From CAZXEU01 sp965207385 (GTDB lineage Bacteria > Bacteroidota > Rhodothermia > Rhodothermales > Bin80), in NCBI GenBank assembly GCA_965207385.1, contig CBDBLZ010000021.1:744001-808000 (forward strand): a DNA stretch of 64,000 nucleotides, in the 5' to 3' direction. Under the pieces are notes generated by a model that ran no database searches, was not told the DNA's origin, and saw only the letters and a program-made list of their open reading frames with translations. Shown in pieces: positions 44,570-53,892 of this stretch (the stretch's first letter is position 1; each line of letters starts with the position of its first letter). Made by a program: the position numbers and the translations under genes.

Positions 44570-47500
44570 CTAGCGCTGGATGATCATGGTTTCGATGAAC
44601 TGGTGACCTTCTGCGCGCAAGCGGACGAAATAGAGGCCGCTTGCCAGATTGCCGCGAGCAAGGGAAACCGAATGCGTGCCGGCGGCTTGCTCTCTCTCCA
44701 CAAGTGCACTCACCCGCTGCCCCAACACATTGTAAACATCCAGCTGCACTGGCGATGCTTCCGGCAGCGTGTACTGGATTGTGGTGCTGTGCGTAAACGG
44801 GTCGGGGAAATTGGCGTGCAGAGCTAATTCGCGGGTGATGTCAAACGCGTCGTCCGCTGTGCTGTACCCGAGCACCGCTCCATGTATTCGCCAGAATTGT
44901 TCGGCTCCGGCGCCTGCGGGCACGCCGAAATCCAGCCGCAGCCGTATGCGCTCCCCGGCATGGGGGGCCAAGTGAAAGGAGGAGCGGAGACGGTCCCGGG
45001 AGCCTTCGGTCCAGGCCAGTTGTTCGCGCAAGGGTCCGCTGGCAGGGCGGCTGGCAATTCCGGCTTCCGGAGGCAGCAGAGTCCACGCGTCGCTCTCTGA
45101 ATTCCACAGCTTGACGTTGGCTCCGGAGCCTGAGCCGAGACTGTAGGAATGATCTAGTTCGAAGGTTATCTCGGAAGCGTTTTCCGGCAGGTATAGCGGA
45201 CCAAGGTGCAGGCTGGAAAGGGCCGTCTGGTCACCTCCGCGCGCGATAAACTGCATCGCTTCCCTGCGCCAGACGCCCGTTGCGACGGCGCTTGCGAGTG
45301 CCGAAACCGCTTCTGCCAACTGCACGTCAATGACGAAAGGGGCTTGCTCATTCGGGGGCGCCGTAGTGCTGTTGCCATCAGAATCCGAGACTCGCAACCT
45401 GTACGTGACGCGCGCTCCGGCTTCCGCAGTACGGCGCAGCGGGATGGACCCGGAAAACAGTGTCAGGCTGGCGGGAGCCATTTCGAGGCGCACGGTGCCG
45501 CCTTCAGTGCTGCCGCCTCGGGCTTGGTACGTATAGTCCATCAGTGCGGCATCTATCCCGGAGGGGTCTTCGGCCCTGACCGCAATCAGCGGAGGCGCCG
45601 CTCCGGCACGTGAAATCACGCGGGCTTCCGGCAGGTCCCCAAGCACGGGAGGAGCGGTGTCCGGACTTCTTGCCACCAGAAGCCGAATGTCGTCAATTGC
45701 CCAGCCCGCATACCCGTATCGCGACGCGTGCAAATTGGACCGGTTGGTCCCTAGCTCAAAGCGTATTCTCACGTCTTCGCCACCGGGCAGGTGCATGCGG
45801 ACGCGGCGCCACCCGAAGCTGTAGCCACCGAAGGCCGGCTCCTGCTCCAGCGGATTCGCGAGGCCGGCGGCGATACTCCCTGTATAGCCTCCCTCCGGCT
45901 GCAACAGTACCCAGGACAGGCCCCTGTCGTAGCTCGCCTTGACATTGGCGCCGTCGTGAAGCACCCCGGTGGACGAAGGACCCGGTCCAGCTACATCTTC
46001 GTGCTCCAGGTCATACCAGTGCCAGAATTCCAGGTACAGGCTTTGATAATGGCCCAGATCCCGCGACGGAAGCTCCAGCCCGGCCCGGCCCGCCGTGCCG
46101 GGATAGGGTCCTGCCGTACTGGTTGCCCAGACGCTGCTTCCCGACCGCGCCACAAGTGGTCCGTATGATGGGGTGCCTCTTTCCCAGACGCCACGGGGCT
46201 GCAGCCCCGCCTCGGTCTCGAAGTCGAATGCGGTGAGCACACCATCCTCGGTAACGTCCATGGCAAAGGTGGCTGCCGAATCTGCAGGCAGGGAGCTGCC
46301 ATTCGGGCTTGACGCGACATCACGGGCCCAGATGCGGTACCGTACGCGATCGCCGGCTCGGGTGACGGCTTCCGGAAACTGACCGGCAAATTGGTTATCA
46401 CCCTCGCCCATCAGGCCGAATGCGCCACTTTCGCCGCGCCCTCCGGCCTGATCCGACACCCGAAACTCTACCCACACGCTGTCCACTCCCTGATTGTCCT
46501 CGACCCGGGCCATGACTTCGGGAGGCCAGTCCCCGATGTCAACAAAGGCAGGCGGCATGTGCCGGATTTGCGGGGCCTCGGTATCGCGGCCCAGGATCAC
46601 GCTGAACGTGGAGTCCGGCGCACGGGTGGGGAGCCGGGATATGAGTCCGGCTACATCTTCGGCTTCGACGTAGTATTGCAGCCTGAACGCGTCAGTAGGC
46701 AGCATTAGGGATCCCGTGTAGAGCGTGTCACTCTCCCGCGCGAGCTCGATCGCGGTGAAGGCAGACGTGCCAGTCGTGTACAGCAGCCGTACGCTGGCTA
46801 TGTCAGCTGCGGTTGGTATGGCGCCGACCGCCACCGAAGCGCGTGGCGTCACCGCCGGGTCCACGTATTCCAGCGGATCGTGGACGATCCGGGGGCCGAA
46901 GTCGGCGGGATTGACCAGCTTTCGCTGGCCAAAGCGGCTGACTATGGACCCCAGATGCCTGCCTCCGTACAGATCTGCATCTGCCTGCGCAAACGCCGCG
47001 GCAGCGTCCAGCATGGAAGTCGGGCGGCCAAGGTACAATTGGGAATAGAGTGCGAGACGGTCTGTGGCCTCCTTGCCGATATCGTCGTAGATGTCCATGA
47101 CGGCTGTGGCCCAGAAGGCCCCGTCGGTATACCAGTCGCGGGGCTGGCAAAATCCGTCGTGGCATTCCGTGACCTCTCCGTAAATGCCATAGCGGTTGAG
47201 CCAGCGTCCGCTCCAGGTTTCGTTGCCGTCCCAGGAGAAGACGTGCCGCCAGTCGTGCGCCGGGACCGCTCCTGCATCCATCAGCCCTCTGGTATACGAA
47301 ACGGCCCAGTAGTCTGCCCAGCCTTCGTGCAATGCGGTGCCCTCTGCCCCGTCGAACAGATTGGGTGCGTTGGTATCGAGAATGGCATGTCCGTATTCGT
47401 GAATGATGACTTCCGCGTCCTCCGCGTCGTCGATGCCGCCGTCCCCGAAGGCCACGGCGAAATGTCCACCGAAATACTTCGAGTTGTCGTCGGAGCCCAG

Positions 47501-48640
47501 CCCGTGCGGGTTGACGCGCAAGACCCTGGTGCCGGTTCGCAGACCAAGGTCCAGGGAGAATATGTATCGCTGGTTGGCGTCAATGTGGTAATAGGCCATG
47601 ACGGCTTCAAAACTGTCGTCAGCCCTGGTGTAGCGGAATGCATCCGGATTCGACTCTGCGGGTGGATTGGAGGGCGTTCCGCCGATGCCTGCTGTACCGA
47701 CAATGCGAACATGCGGCCCCTCAAGCCGGTAGAGTCCGTCAGCTCCCAGCGTGATGTCTCGCAGGACGACTTCTACACGCTCGTTGTTGAGGGCCTCCGA
47801 GTCCGCGTCGTTGCGATCCCGATACTGTCCACCGTATGCGTTGCCGGACGAGGTCAGCGGATCTGGGTCAAAGACGAGGCCGGATCCGTCGACCCGGCCG
47901 GACTTGCCGTGATTGGTGCGCTCCGGGTGCATTCGCAGGACGCGGTCCATGACGAGTATCAGGCCACCGGACGCAGCGTCGACCAGGACCTCCCACTCAT
48001 CCCCGGTATCCTGCGGCCAGACGAGCATTTGCCACGCGAGTCGCGGTCGCGCTTCCGGGTATACCACGAGCGTGGCCGGGCCCGCATTCGCTCGGCCGGG
48101 GGCGATGGACAGGCTGGCGATCCGTGCAGCCTCGGCCGCCTGCAGGCGCGGCGAGGGATTGAAGCCGCTGATTCCTTCGAGGTGGGGAGCGTATCCGCTA
48201 ACGACCATGGTCGGATGCCCCCCAGGTCCCAGGTTTACCTTGACAAGCCGGTTGTAGACCGGCAGGCCCTCGAAGACCTGCTGATATGTCAGGTGGCTGC
48301 CAAAGCGGGTCACGTGCTCGTCGACTAGCTGCAGATTACCCGTAGACGTCCATCCGAATCGATCCCTCTCCTGCTCCAGAAACGCACGAGAAGTGGCGTC
48401 CGGGGAATCCAGTACGGGCGAATTCGCCGGAATCCCGTACACGGCCCGGTACAGGCCGCTTGCCGGATCCACGCGCCCACCCTCCGCCGCAACTGTGGGC
48501 AATTGAGAGACCGGATCCGAAGTTACTACAAACGGGCGCGTCGACTCGGGCAGCGCCTCGACAGCGCGTGCTTGCTCCTGCTGTCCAGCTGCGATGTTGA
48601 CCGTTGCCAGGGTGCAAACCGCCAGAGCGGCGTACCTCAT
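44570..48640 (-). CDS. Secreted M36/M4-type metalloprotease with T9SS domain
   Basis: A 1356-residue extracellular zinc protease. Signal peptide ~1-20 (ending A-A-G-Q). An FTP/PepSY-like propeptide (~60-240) includes Y-Q-Q-V-F-E-G-L-P-V-Y. The catalytic domain (~255-575) has H414-E415-Y-G-H418 and the third zinc ligand E439 in L-H-E-G-W-A-D-Y. Ig-like and MAM-like or jelly-roll beta domains (~590-1260) and a C-terminal T9SS sorting domain (N-F-P-D-P-F) follow. All catalytic residues are present. It lies between metK and ahcY on the same strand, 24 bases after metK, an unusual place for an exported protease. No own promoter fits in the 24-base gap. Confidence 0.92.
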   Translation of the reverse strand: MRYAALAVCTLATVNIAAGQQEQARAVEALPESTRPFVVTSDPVSQLPTVAAEGGRVDPASGLYRAVYGIPANSPVLDSPDATSRAFLEQERDRFGWTSTGNLQLVDEHVTRFGSHLTYQQVFEGLPVYNRLVKVNLGPGGHPTMVVSGYAPHLEGISGFNPSPRLQAAEAARIASLSIAPGRANAGPATLVVYPEARPRLAWQMLVWPQDTGDEWEVLVDAASGGLILVMDRVLRMHPERTNHGKSGRVDGSGLVFDPDPLTSSGNAYGGQYRDRNDADSEALNNERVEVVLRDITLGADGLYRLEGPHVRIVGTAGIGGTPSNPPAESNPDAFRYTRADDSFEAVMAYYHIDANQRYIFSLDLGLRTGTRVLRVNPHGLGSDDNSKYFGGHFAVAFGDGGIDDAEDAEVIIHEYGHAILDTNAPNLFDGAEGTALHEGWADYWAVSYTRGLMDAGAVPAHDWRHVFSWDGNETWSGRWLNRYGIYGEVTECHDGFCQPRDWYTDGAFWATAVMDIYDDIGKEATDRLALYSQLYLGRPTSMLDAAAAFAQADADLYGGRHLGSIVSRFGQRKLVNPADFGPRIVHDPLEYVDPAVTPRASVAVGAIPTAADIASVRLLYTTGTSAFTAIELARESDTLYTGSLMLPTDAFRLQYYVEAEDVAGLISRLPTRAPDSTFSVILGRDTEAPQIRHMPPAFVDIGDWPPEVMARVEDNQGVDSVWVEFRVSDQAGGRGESGAFGLMGEGDNQFAGQFPEAVTRAGDRVRYRIWARDVASSPNGSSLPADSAATFAMDVTEDGVLTAFDFETEAGLQPRGVWERGTPSYGPLVARSGSSVWATSTAGPYPGTAGRAGLELPSRDLGHYQSLYLEFWHWYDLEHEDVAGPGPSSTGVLHDGANVKASYDRGLSWVLLQPEGGYTGSIAAGLANPLEQEPAFGGYSFGWRRVRMHLPGGEDVRIRFELGTNRSNLHASRYGYAGWAIDDIRLLVARSPDTAPPVLGDLPEARVISRAGAAPPLIAVRAEDPSGIDAALMDYTYQARGGSTEGGTVRLEMAPASLTLFSGSIPLRRTAEAGARVTYRLRVSDSDGNSTTAPPNEQAPFVIDVQLAEAVSALASAVATGVWRREAMQFIARGGDQTALSSLHLGPLYLPENASEITFELDHSYSLGSGSGANVKLWNSESDAWTLLPPEAGIASRPASGPLREQLAWTEGSRDRLRSSFHLAPHAGERIRLRLDFGVPAGAGAEQFWRIHGAVLGYSTADDAFDITRELALHANFPDPFTHSTTIQYTLPEASPVQLDVYNVLGQRVSALVEREQAAGTHSVSLARGNLASGLYFVRLRAEGHQFIETMIIQR

Positions 48641-48664
48641 TTCGCGTCCCCGATTGCGAGCAGG

Positions 48665-49858
48665 TTACCGCACGAAGGCCCAGCTGGAGTCCGTGGCCAC
48701 CTCAGGTGCCCTGGTTATGGCAGCCGCACGCAACTGGTCCACGGCATCCAGTCGTTCCCAGGGGAAACCGTCGCGACCGAAATGCCCGTAAGCGGCCGTT
48801 TCTTGATATATGGGTTGGAGCAGGTTCAGGCGCCGTATAATGGCGGCCGGGCTTAGCCGGAAAACACTCTTTACAACTTCTACGAGCGACTCGTCCTCCA
48901 GCCTGCCCGTCTCACTGGTATCAACGTGAATAGATACGGGTTCCGGTTCGCCAATGGCGTAAGCGATCTGCACTTCCGCGCTGTCGGCCAGACCGGCTGC
49001 GACGATATTCTTGGCGACATGGCGCGCGGCATAGGCTGCGGATCGGTCGACCTTGGACGGATCCTTGCCGCTGAAGGCGCCCCCGCCGTGGGCGCCCCGC
49101 CCGCCATATGTGTCCACGATGATTTTTCGGCCGGTCAGCCCCGCGTCCGCATCGGGCCCACCCTTGACAAACTTGCCCGAAGGATTTACCAGGAGCGTGA
49201 AATCGGACGTGCGGCGCGACGGCTTGATTACGCGAGGCAGCAGGATGGTCTCTATATCGTGGCGGATGCGCTCCGATGCAACGGACTCGGAGTGTTGCGT
49301 AGAGATAACAACGGTGTGCACCTTCGGAGATCCGTCTCCGTAGCGTATCGTCACCTGGCTCTTTGCATCGGGCCCGAGGTACGGCATAAGGTCCGATTCC
49401 TTGCGGATCCTCGACAACTGATAGACGAGCCGGTGGGCCAGCGTCAGGGGGAGCGGCATGAGCTGCGCAGTCTCGCGGCAGGCATAGCCGAACATCATGC
49501 CCTGGTCTCCTGCTCCCTGCTCCCTGCCGTCCGCGGCATCGACGCCTTGCGCTATGTCCTCGCTCTGCTCATGGATATGACAATCCACAACGCACGACTC
49601 CGCGCTGAATTTCTTTTTCGGGTCCGTGTAGCCAATCTCGCGGATGACCCGCCGCGCGACGCCTTCCGCGTCGACGTCCGCACCCGAGCGGACCTCGCCG
49701 GCCAGCACGACACGGTCGGTGGTCACCATCGTCTCTACGGCTACTCTGCACTCGGGATCATTCTCCAGATACGCATCCAGTATCGCATCCGAAATCTGGT
49801 CTGCCACCTTGTCGGGATGTCCTTCAGAAACAGATTCGGACGTAAACAGATAAGCCAT
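48665..49858 (-). CDS. metK: S-adenosylmethionine synthetase
   Basis: A 397-residue enzyme making SAM from methionine and ATP. Signatures: S-E-G-H14-P-D-K17 at the N-terminus, the G-A-G-D-Q-G-M-M-F-G-Y-A hexapeptide region, and the P-loop-like G-G-G-A-F-S-G-K-D-P-S-K-V-D-R-S-A-A-Y. The start at 49858 (M-A-Y-L-F-T-S-E-S) matches the family; the frame runs on to 49990 without similarity. Head of a co-directional block with the metalloprotease and ahcY. I looked for SAM riboswitch folds in the leader and did not find one. Confidence 0.96.
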   Translation of the reverse strand: MAYLFTSESVSEGHPDKVADQISDAILDAYLENDPECRVAVETMVTTDRVVLAGEVRSGADVDAEGVARRVIREIGYTDPKKKFSAESCVVDCHIHEQSEDIAQGVDAADGREQGAGDQGMMFGYACRETAQLMPLPLTLAHRLVYQLSRIRKESDLMPYLGPDAKSQVTIRYGDGSPKVHTVVISTQHSESVASERIRHDIETILLPRVIKPSRRTSDFTLLVNPSGKFVKGGPDADAGLTGRKIIVDTYGGRGAHGGGAFSGKDPSKVDRSAAYAARHVAKNIVAAGLADSAEVQIAYAIGEPEPVSIHVDTSETGRLEDESLVEVVKSVFRLSPAAIIRRLNLLQPIYQETAAYGHFGRDGFPWERLDAVDQLRAAAITRAPEVATDSSWAFVR

Positions 49859-50193
49859 CTTGAGAGCGTGCAGTAGCAGGTTTTGCAGTGAAAGCGTAAG
49901 CCGCACTACAACGCCGATTCTGCGCCGGAGTTCAGCAGCATGATCTGCGGGCGCTTGCACAAAGGCTGGCTCCCGGCTTCGTGCCGGCAAGATTCAAACG
50001 GCACCGGCGTCGTTGAATGGCCAGGTAAGGCAAAACCTTGAGCGCGAGACATAGCCGGCTACCGTGTCAAAACTTCGTGGAATTCGAATCGTATCTTTGC
50101 GAATTACTCGATAGAGAACATAACTTGCGGGGCTAAAATTGTCTGCGCCGCGAAGCGCACAGTGAACACCCACTTTCCGACGGAGGCGTTTTT
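49859..50193. other. Divergent intergenic region metK / acpP
   Basis: A 335-base region that must contain promoters for both metK (leftward) and acpP (rightward). The acpP side has a TAnnTTTG element at 50092-50099. No SAM-binding RNA motif, tRNA or repeat recognised on either strand. Confidence 0.5.
50092..50099 (+). promoter_or_regulatory. Bacteroidota-type -7 element (TAnnTTTG) for acpP
   Basis: TATCTTTG matches the TAnnTTTG consensus bound by the Bacteroidota housekeeping sigma factor. It implies a leader of roughly 85-90 bases before the acpP start at 50194. A clear -33 TTTG partner is not evident, so this is tentative. Confidence 0.4.
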
Positions 50194-50430
50194 ATGGAAG
50201 ACCTCAAGAGCAAGATCGAAGCTATTATTGCCGACAAGCTCGGCGTAGAGGAAGCTGATATTGTGTCCGAGGCGTCGTTCACGAATGATTTGGGAGCGGA
50301 CTCCCTGGATACCGTGGAATTGATCATGGAATTCGAAAAGGTATTTGACGTTACAATTCCGGATGAGGACGCGGAGAAGATCGCGACCGTGGGAGATGCC
50401 ATCCAGTACCTTGCTGAAAGAACGGCGTAG
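50194..50430 (+). CDS. acpP: Acyl carrier protein
   Basis: A 78-residue carrier for growing fatty acyl chains. The phosphopantetheine attachment site is Ser37 in L-G-A-D-S37-L-D-T-V-E-L. Typical acidic four-helix protein with the C-terminal A-T-V-G-D-A-I-Q-Y. The start has a strong ribosome-binding site: GGAGG at 50182-50186, 7 bases before the ATG, rare in this window and consistent with high expression. fabF follows 39 bases downstream, the usual acpP-fabF pair. Confidence 0.97.
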   Translation: MEDLKSKIEAIIADKLGVEEADIVSEASFTNDLGADSLDTVELIMEFEKVFDVTIPDEDAEKIATVGDAIQYLAERTA

Positions 50431-50469
50431 AAAAGGCGTTTGTATCTGCTGGTCTTTCTAGCGTAATCC

Positions 50470-51729
50470 ATGCCAGGATCAAGGCGCAGGGTTGTAGTAA
50501 CCGGCATGGGGGCGTTGACTCCGCTGGGAGGTACTCCCGGAGCATTTTGGGAAGCCATGATGCGCGGAGAAAGCGGCGCTGCGCCCATCGAGGCATTTGA
50601 CGCCAGTGCATTTGCCACCACGTTTGCGTGTGAACTCAAGGGTTTTGAGGCGCTGGACCACTTTGGGCGCAAGGAGGTGCGGCGGCTGGATCCATTTGCG
50701 CAGTATGGCATCGTGACAGCGGAGCAGGCCATTCAGGATGCCGGACTAGATCCTGATTCCATGTCCCAGTCCGAGAAGGATCGTGTGGCAGTCATTATTG
50801 GCAGCGGCATAGGGGGAATGCAGGTCTTCCAAAGCCAGGCTGCAGCCTACGAGAAGCACGGCCCGCGCCGCCTGTCCCCGTTCTTCATACCGATGCTGAT
50901 TCCGGATATCGTTAGCGGGCATGTATCCATCCGCTACGGTTTTCGGGGACCGAATTACAGCGTTACGTCCGCTTGCGCAACGGCCAATAACGCCATCGGG
51001 GACGTGTTCCTGCATATCCAGCGCGGAGGCGTTGACATTGGACTGTGCGGAGGAACGGAGGCAGCCGTTTCGGCGCTGGGTATAGGCGGATTCAACGCGC
51101 TGCGGGCGCTATCTACGCGCAATGATGATCCCGCGCGTGCGAGCCGTCCGTTCGACAAGACGCGCGATGGCTTTGTGCTGGGCGAAGGCGCGGGAATGCT
51201 GGTGCTAGAAGAGCTCGACCACGCGCTTGTGCGCGGGGCCAGGATCTATGCGGAAATGATCGGCATAGGCATGAGCGCAGACGCCAATCACATCACGGCG
51301 CCGGACCCGGAGGGACACGGTGCGGCGCTGGCCATGCAGAATCTTCTGGAGGATGCGGAATTGGCTCCGGACGCCGTGGACTACCTGAACATGCACGGTA
51401 CATCGACGCCGCTGGGTGACGTGGCTGAAACCAAGGCGGTAAAGAGGGTATTCGGCCAGCACGCCTATGCAATGAACCTTTCCTCCACCAAGAGCATGAC
51501 GGGTCACCTGTTGGGTGCAGCTGGTGCCGTGGAGGGAATCGCCACGGTGCTTGCCATCGCTCACGACCGCGTGCCACCCACCATCAATTTTGAGCATCCC
51601 GATCCTGACTGCGACCTGAATTACACCTTCAACGAGGCCCAGGAGCGGCCCGTACATGTGGCGCTGTCAAACGCCTTCGGTTTTGGCGGCCACAATACGT
51701 CTCTTGCATTCCGCAAGTATGAAGCTTAG
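50470..51729 (+). CDS. fabF: Beta-ketoacyl-ACP synthase II
   Basis: A 419-residue condensing enzyme of fatty-acid elongation. Active-site triad Cys169 (T-S-A-C-A-T-A-N-N), His309 (N-M-H-G-T-S-T-P-L-G-D) and His346 (G-H-L-L-G-A-A-G-A), with the supporting Lys341. The G-F-G-G-H-N C-terminal loop is intact. It works on the acyl chain held by the AcpP encoded just upstream. In many related genomes rnc follows fabF; here the next gene is a convergent Fur-family regulator, so rnc must be elsewhere. Assignment secure. Confidence 0.97.
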   Translation: MPGSRRRVVVTGMGALTPLGGTPGAFWEAMMRGESGAAPIEAFDASAFATTFACELKGFEALDHFGRKEVRRLDPFAQYGIVTAEQAIQDAGLDPDSMSQSEKDRVAVIIGSGIGGMQVFQSQAAAYEKHGPRRLSPFFIPMLIPDIVSGHVSIRYGFRGPNYSVTSACATANNAIGDVFLHIQRGGVDIGLCGGTEAAVSALGIGGFNALRALSTRNDDPARASRPFDKTRDGFVLGEGAGMLVLEELDHALVRGARIYAEMIGIGMSADANHITAPDPEGHGAALAMQNLLEDAELAPDAVDYLNMHGTSTPLGDVAETKAVKRVFGQHAYAMNLSSTKSMTGHLLGAAGAVEGIATVLAIAHDRVPPTINFEHPDPDCDLNYTFNEAQERPVHVALSNAFGFGGHNTSLAFRKYEA

Positions 51730-51825
51730 CTGCCGGCTTTCCGCCAAACTTGCGTCGCCGGACGGTCGGGCGAAAGGTCGCCTCCTGAGACGGGCCTCGC
51801 CCGCCCGGGATGCGCGCCGAGGCTA

Positions 51826-52305
51826 TCAGGCATTGATCACGGCGGCCGGGCGATTGGAGCAGTCCTCGCGCAGGCAGTGCCCGTAGAGATTCAGGGCGTG
51901 ACTCTTGATGTCGAACCGGTAAATCTCGGCCACCATTTCCTGGATACTGTGGATCCGAGGATCGCAAAACTCCAGCACGGCCCGGCAATCGAGACAGATG
52001 AGGTGGTCGTGCTGCCAGTAGCGGAAGGCGGGTTCGTACTTGGCCTGGCTGTTACCGAACTGATGGCGAACCGCGAGTTGACAGTCCAGAAGCAGAGTCA
52101 GCGTGTTGTAGACCGTCGCCCGGCTGATACGGCGTCCCTGCTGCTTGAGGCCTATGTAAAGCTGGTCGGCATCTACATGCTCGCCGCATTCGTAAAGCAT
52201 GTCCAGAACGGCAAATCGCTCCGTGGTTTGCCGCAGTCCTCGCGTCTTGAGGAATGTCCGGAAAGTATCGTGGACTTCACTGCGCTGCTCGTCGGAAAGG
52301 GCCAT
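51826..52305 (-). CDS. Fur/PerR-family regulator
   Basis: A 159-residue metal-responsive repressor. Winged helix at ~20-85 with R-Q-T-T-E-R and the recognition helix S-R-A-T-V-Y-N-T-L-T. The dimerisation domain has H-D-H at 99-101, C104-L-D-C107, and a C-terminal pair C144-x4-C149 (families usually have C-x2-C here). Whether it senses iron, zinc or peroxide cannot be told. Divergent from the TPR gene at 52453; the 147-base gap holds that gene's promoter and perhaps an auto-regulatory site (AGTATACT palindrome at 52392-52399). Confidence 0.92.
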   Translation of the reverse strand: MALSDEQRSEVHDTFRTFLKTRGLRQTTERFAVLDMLYECGEHVDADQLYIGLKQQGRRISRATVYNTLTLLLDCQLAVRHQFGNSQAKYEPAFRYWQHDHLICLDCRAVLEFCDPRIHSIQEMVAEIYRFDIKSHALNLYGHCLREDCSNRPAAVINA

Positions 52306-52370
52306 GTTTCGACGGCGTTGAACTCCATTCCGATTACACGGGCTGTTTGTCCGTGTTCCGGGGCTTCATA

Positions 52371-52399
52371 TTGCAACTTCACAGGCCCCCGAGTATACT
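52371..52399 (+). promoter_or_regulatory. Sigma70-like promoter for TPR gene
   Basis: -35 TTGCAA (52371-52376), 17-base spacer, -10 TATACT (52394-52399). The predicted transcription start is near 52406, about 47 bases before the ATG at 52453. The -10 overlaps the palindrome AGTATACT shared with the divergent fur-family gene. Confidence 0.6.
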
Positions 52400-52452
52400 A
52401 CGCGGTAATTCGGCGGCGCTTACCGTTAAAGGGGTAAACTTTCCGGCGTGCC

Positions 52453-53853
52453 ATGAGCACTTTGGATTCTGGATTCGACGACGGACCCGATGAAGGCCGT
52501 CTGAATGATCTGGTCGCAGCGTTTGAGCGGGGGGACGGGGCGTACTTTGACTCGGATGCCCTGGAGGATATTGCGTACCACTACTTTGAGCAGGGACAGT
52601 TCGACCGGGCCCTGGTCGCGGTCGAGCGGCAAATCGCAATGCAACCGTTTTCGTCCGATGCGTGGATGAGACGAGGCGTGCTGCTCAATCATCTGGGTCG
52701 CCACGATGCCGCGCTCGAGGCGTATGACAAGGCGCTCGGGCTTAACCCGGTAGATGCCGAAACGCTGGTAAACCGCGGCGCTACGCTCGACAGCCTTGAG
52801 CGAAGCGACGAGGCTCTGGCGGCGTATGATCGGGCACTGTCCTTTGATCCGCTCAGTTACGAGGCCTACTTCAACAAGGGTGTCACGCTAGAGCGTTCGG
52901 ACAAACTCCAGGAGGCCGTCGCGGCATTCGAACGCTGCGCGCAGCTCAGGCCGGAGCACGCGGAGGTGTGGTATGAACTGGGGTACTGCTTCGATCGGCT
53001 CGGCGACAGCGAGCGGAGCATACGGAACTACGACCGGCACATAGACCTCGAGCCTTTCTGCCACGACGCGTGGTACAACAAGGGCATCGCGCTGATGCGC
53101 GCGGAGCGCCTCGAAGAGGCCGTGGCCTGCTATGACATGGCCATTGCCATCAAGGACGACTTCGCTTCCGCCTACTACAATCGCGGCAATGCTCTTGCCA
53201 GCTTGCGCAGGTTGCCTGATGCCATAGTCGATTACCGGAAGGTGCTGGAAGTCAAGGGTGCGGATGCTGCCACATACTGCAACATGGCCCTGGCCTATGA
53301 CGAGCTGGGAGAGCTGGAAGTGGCGGTGCGCTACTTCAAGCTTGCCGTGGCGGAGGACGAGTCCTTCGCGGAGGCCTGGTACGGACTGGGATGTTGCTAC
53401 GACGCGCTGAGCCGCTACAAGGAGGCCATGACGTATCTCAACCGGGCCGTCGAGCTGAAGCCGGAATGCCCGGAGTTCTGGCATGCGAAGGCCGAATGCG
53501 AATACAATGCAGGAGTGCTGGGCAGCGCCCTGGACTCATACAGGCGGGTGCTCCGGCTCGATGGCCGGAACCATGGGGCCTGGCTCGACTTCGCTGAAAC
53601 GCTCTACGAGGCAGGCCATTGCGAGGACGCGCTCGCGGCATACCACCGGGCCCTCGCGCTGGACCCGGCCTGCGCGACCGCGTATTTCCAGCAGGCGAAG
53701 GCGCTGCTCGCGCTCGGCAGGCCGGAAGAGGGCGTATCCTCCCTGAAGATGGCCTTCAGTCTGGATCCGGCCACCAAGGACGAATTCAGGGCCAATTATC
53801 CCGACCTGTACCGCAACCGCCGTCTTCGTCAGCAATTGGGGCTTGACCGGTAG
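52453..53853 (+). CDS. TPR-repeat protein, cytoplasmic
   Basis: A 466-residue protein made almost wholly of tetratricopeptide repeats (~12, from about residue 35 to 450) with canonical W/Y-x-x-x-G-x-x-x and A-x-x-x-Y/F-D-x-A-L-x-L-x-P patterns, for example A-L-E-A-Y-D-K-A-L-G-L-N-P and A-Y-Y-N-R-G-N-A-L-A-S-L. There is no signal peptide and the N-terminus is acidic, so a cytoplasmic scaffold is likely. A strong promoter lies upstream. Its partner is unknown; the neighbours give no clear hint. Similar TPR proteins are widely conserved in the phylum (recalled). Confidence 0.85.
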   Translation: MSTLDSGFDDGPDEGRLNDLVAAFERGDGAYFDSDALEDIAYHYFEQGQFDRALVAVERQIAMQPFSSDAWMRRGVLLNHLGRHDAALEAYDKALGLNPVDAETLVNRGATLDSLERSDEALAAYDRALSFDPLSYEAYFNKGVTLERSDKLQEAVAAFERCAQLRPEHAEVWYELGYCFDRLGDSERSIRNYDRHIDLEPFCHDAWYNKGIALMRAERLEEAVACYDMAIAIKDDFASAYYNRGNALASLRRLPDAIVDYRKVLEVKGADAATYCNMALAYDELGELEVAVRYFKLAVAEDESFAEAWYGLGCCYDALSRYKEAMTYLNRAVELKPECPEFWHAKAECEYNAGVLGSALDSYRRVLRLDGRNHGAWLDFAETLYEAGHCEDALAAYHRALALDPACATAYFQQAKALLALGRPEEGVSSLKMAFSLDPATKDEFRANYPDLYRNRRLRQQLGLDR

Positions 53854-53892
53854 GTCCTCCGCCGGTTTGGCGTCCCGAACGGGAATCTGTTC

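Noticed and set aside
46880..48328. Plus-strand open frame of 482 aa opposite the metalloprotease
   Set aside because: It lies antisense to the catalytic domain, including the zinc site, and shows no domain, signal peptide or start context. A shadow frame.
48926..49876. Plus-strand open frame of 316 aa opposite metK
   Set aside because: Fully antisense to a conserved housekeeping gene, with no recognisable motifs.
49859..50193. Possible SAM riboswitch upstream of metK
   Set aside because: I looked for SAM-I, SAM-II and SAM/SAH core patterns on the minus strand and found none; no convincing hairpin set. A covariance-model search would settle it.
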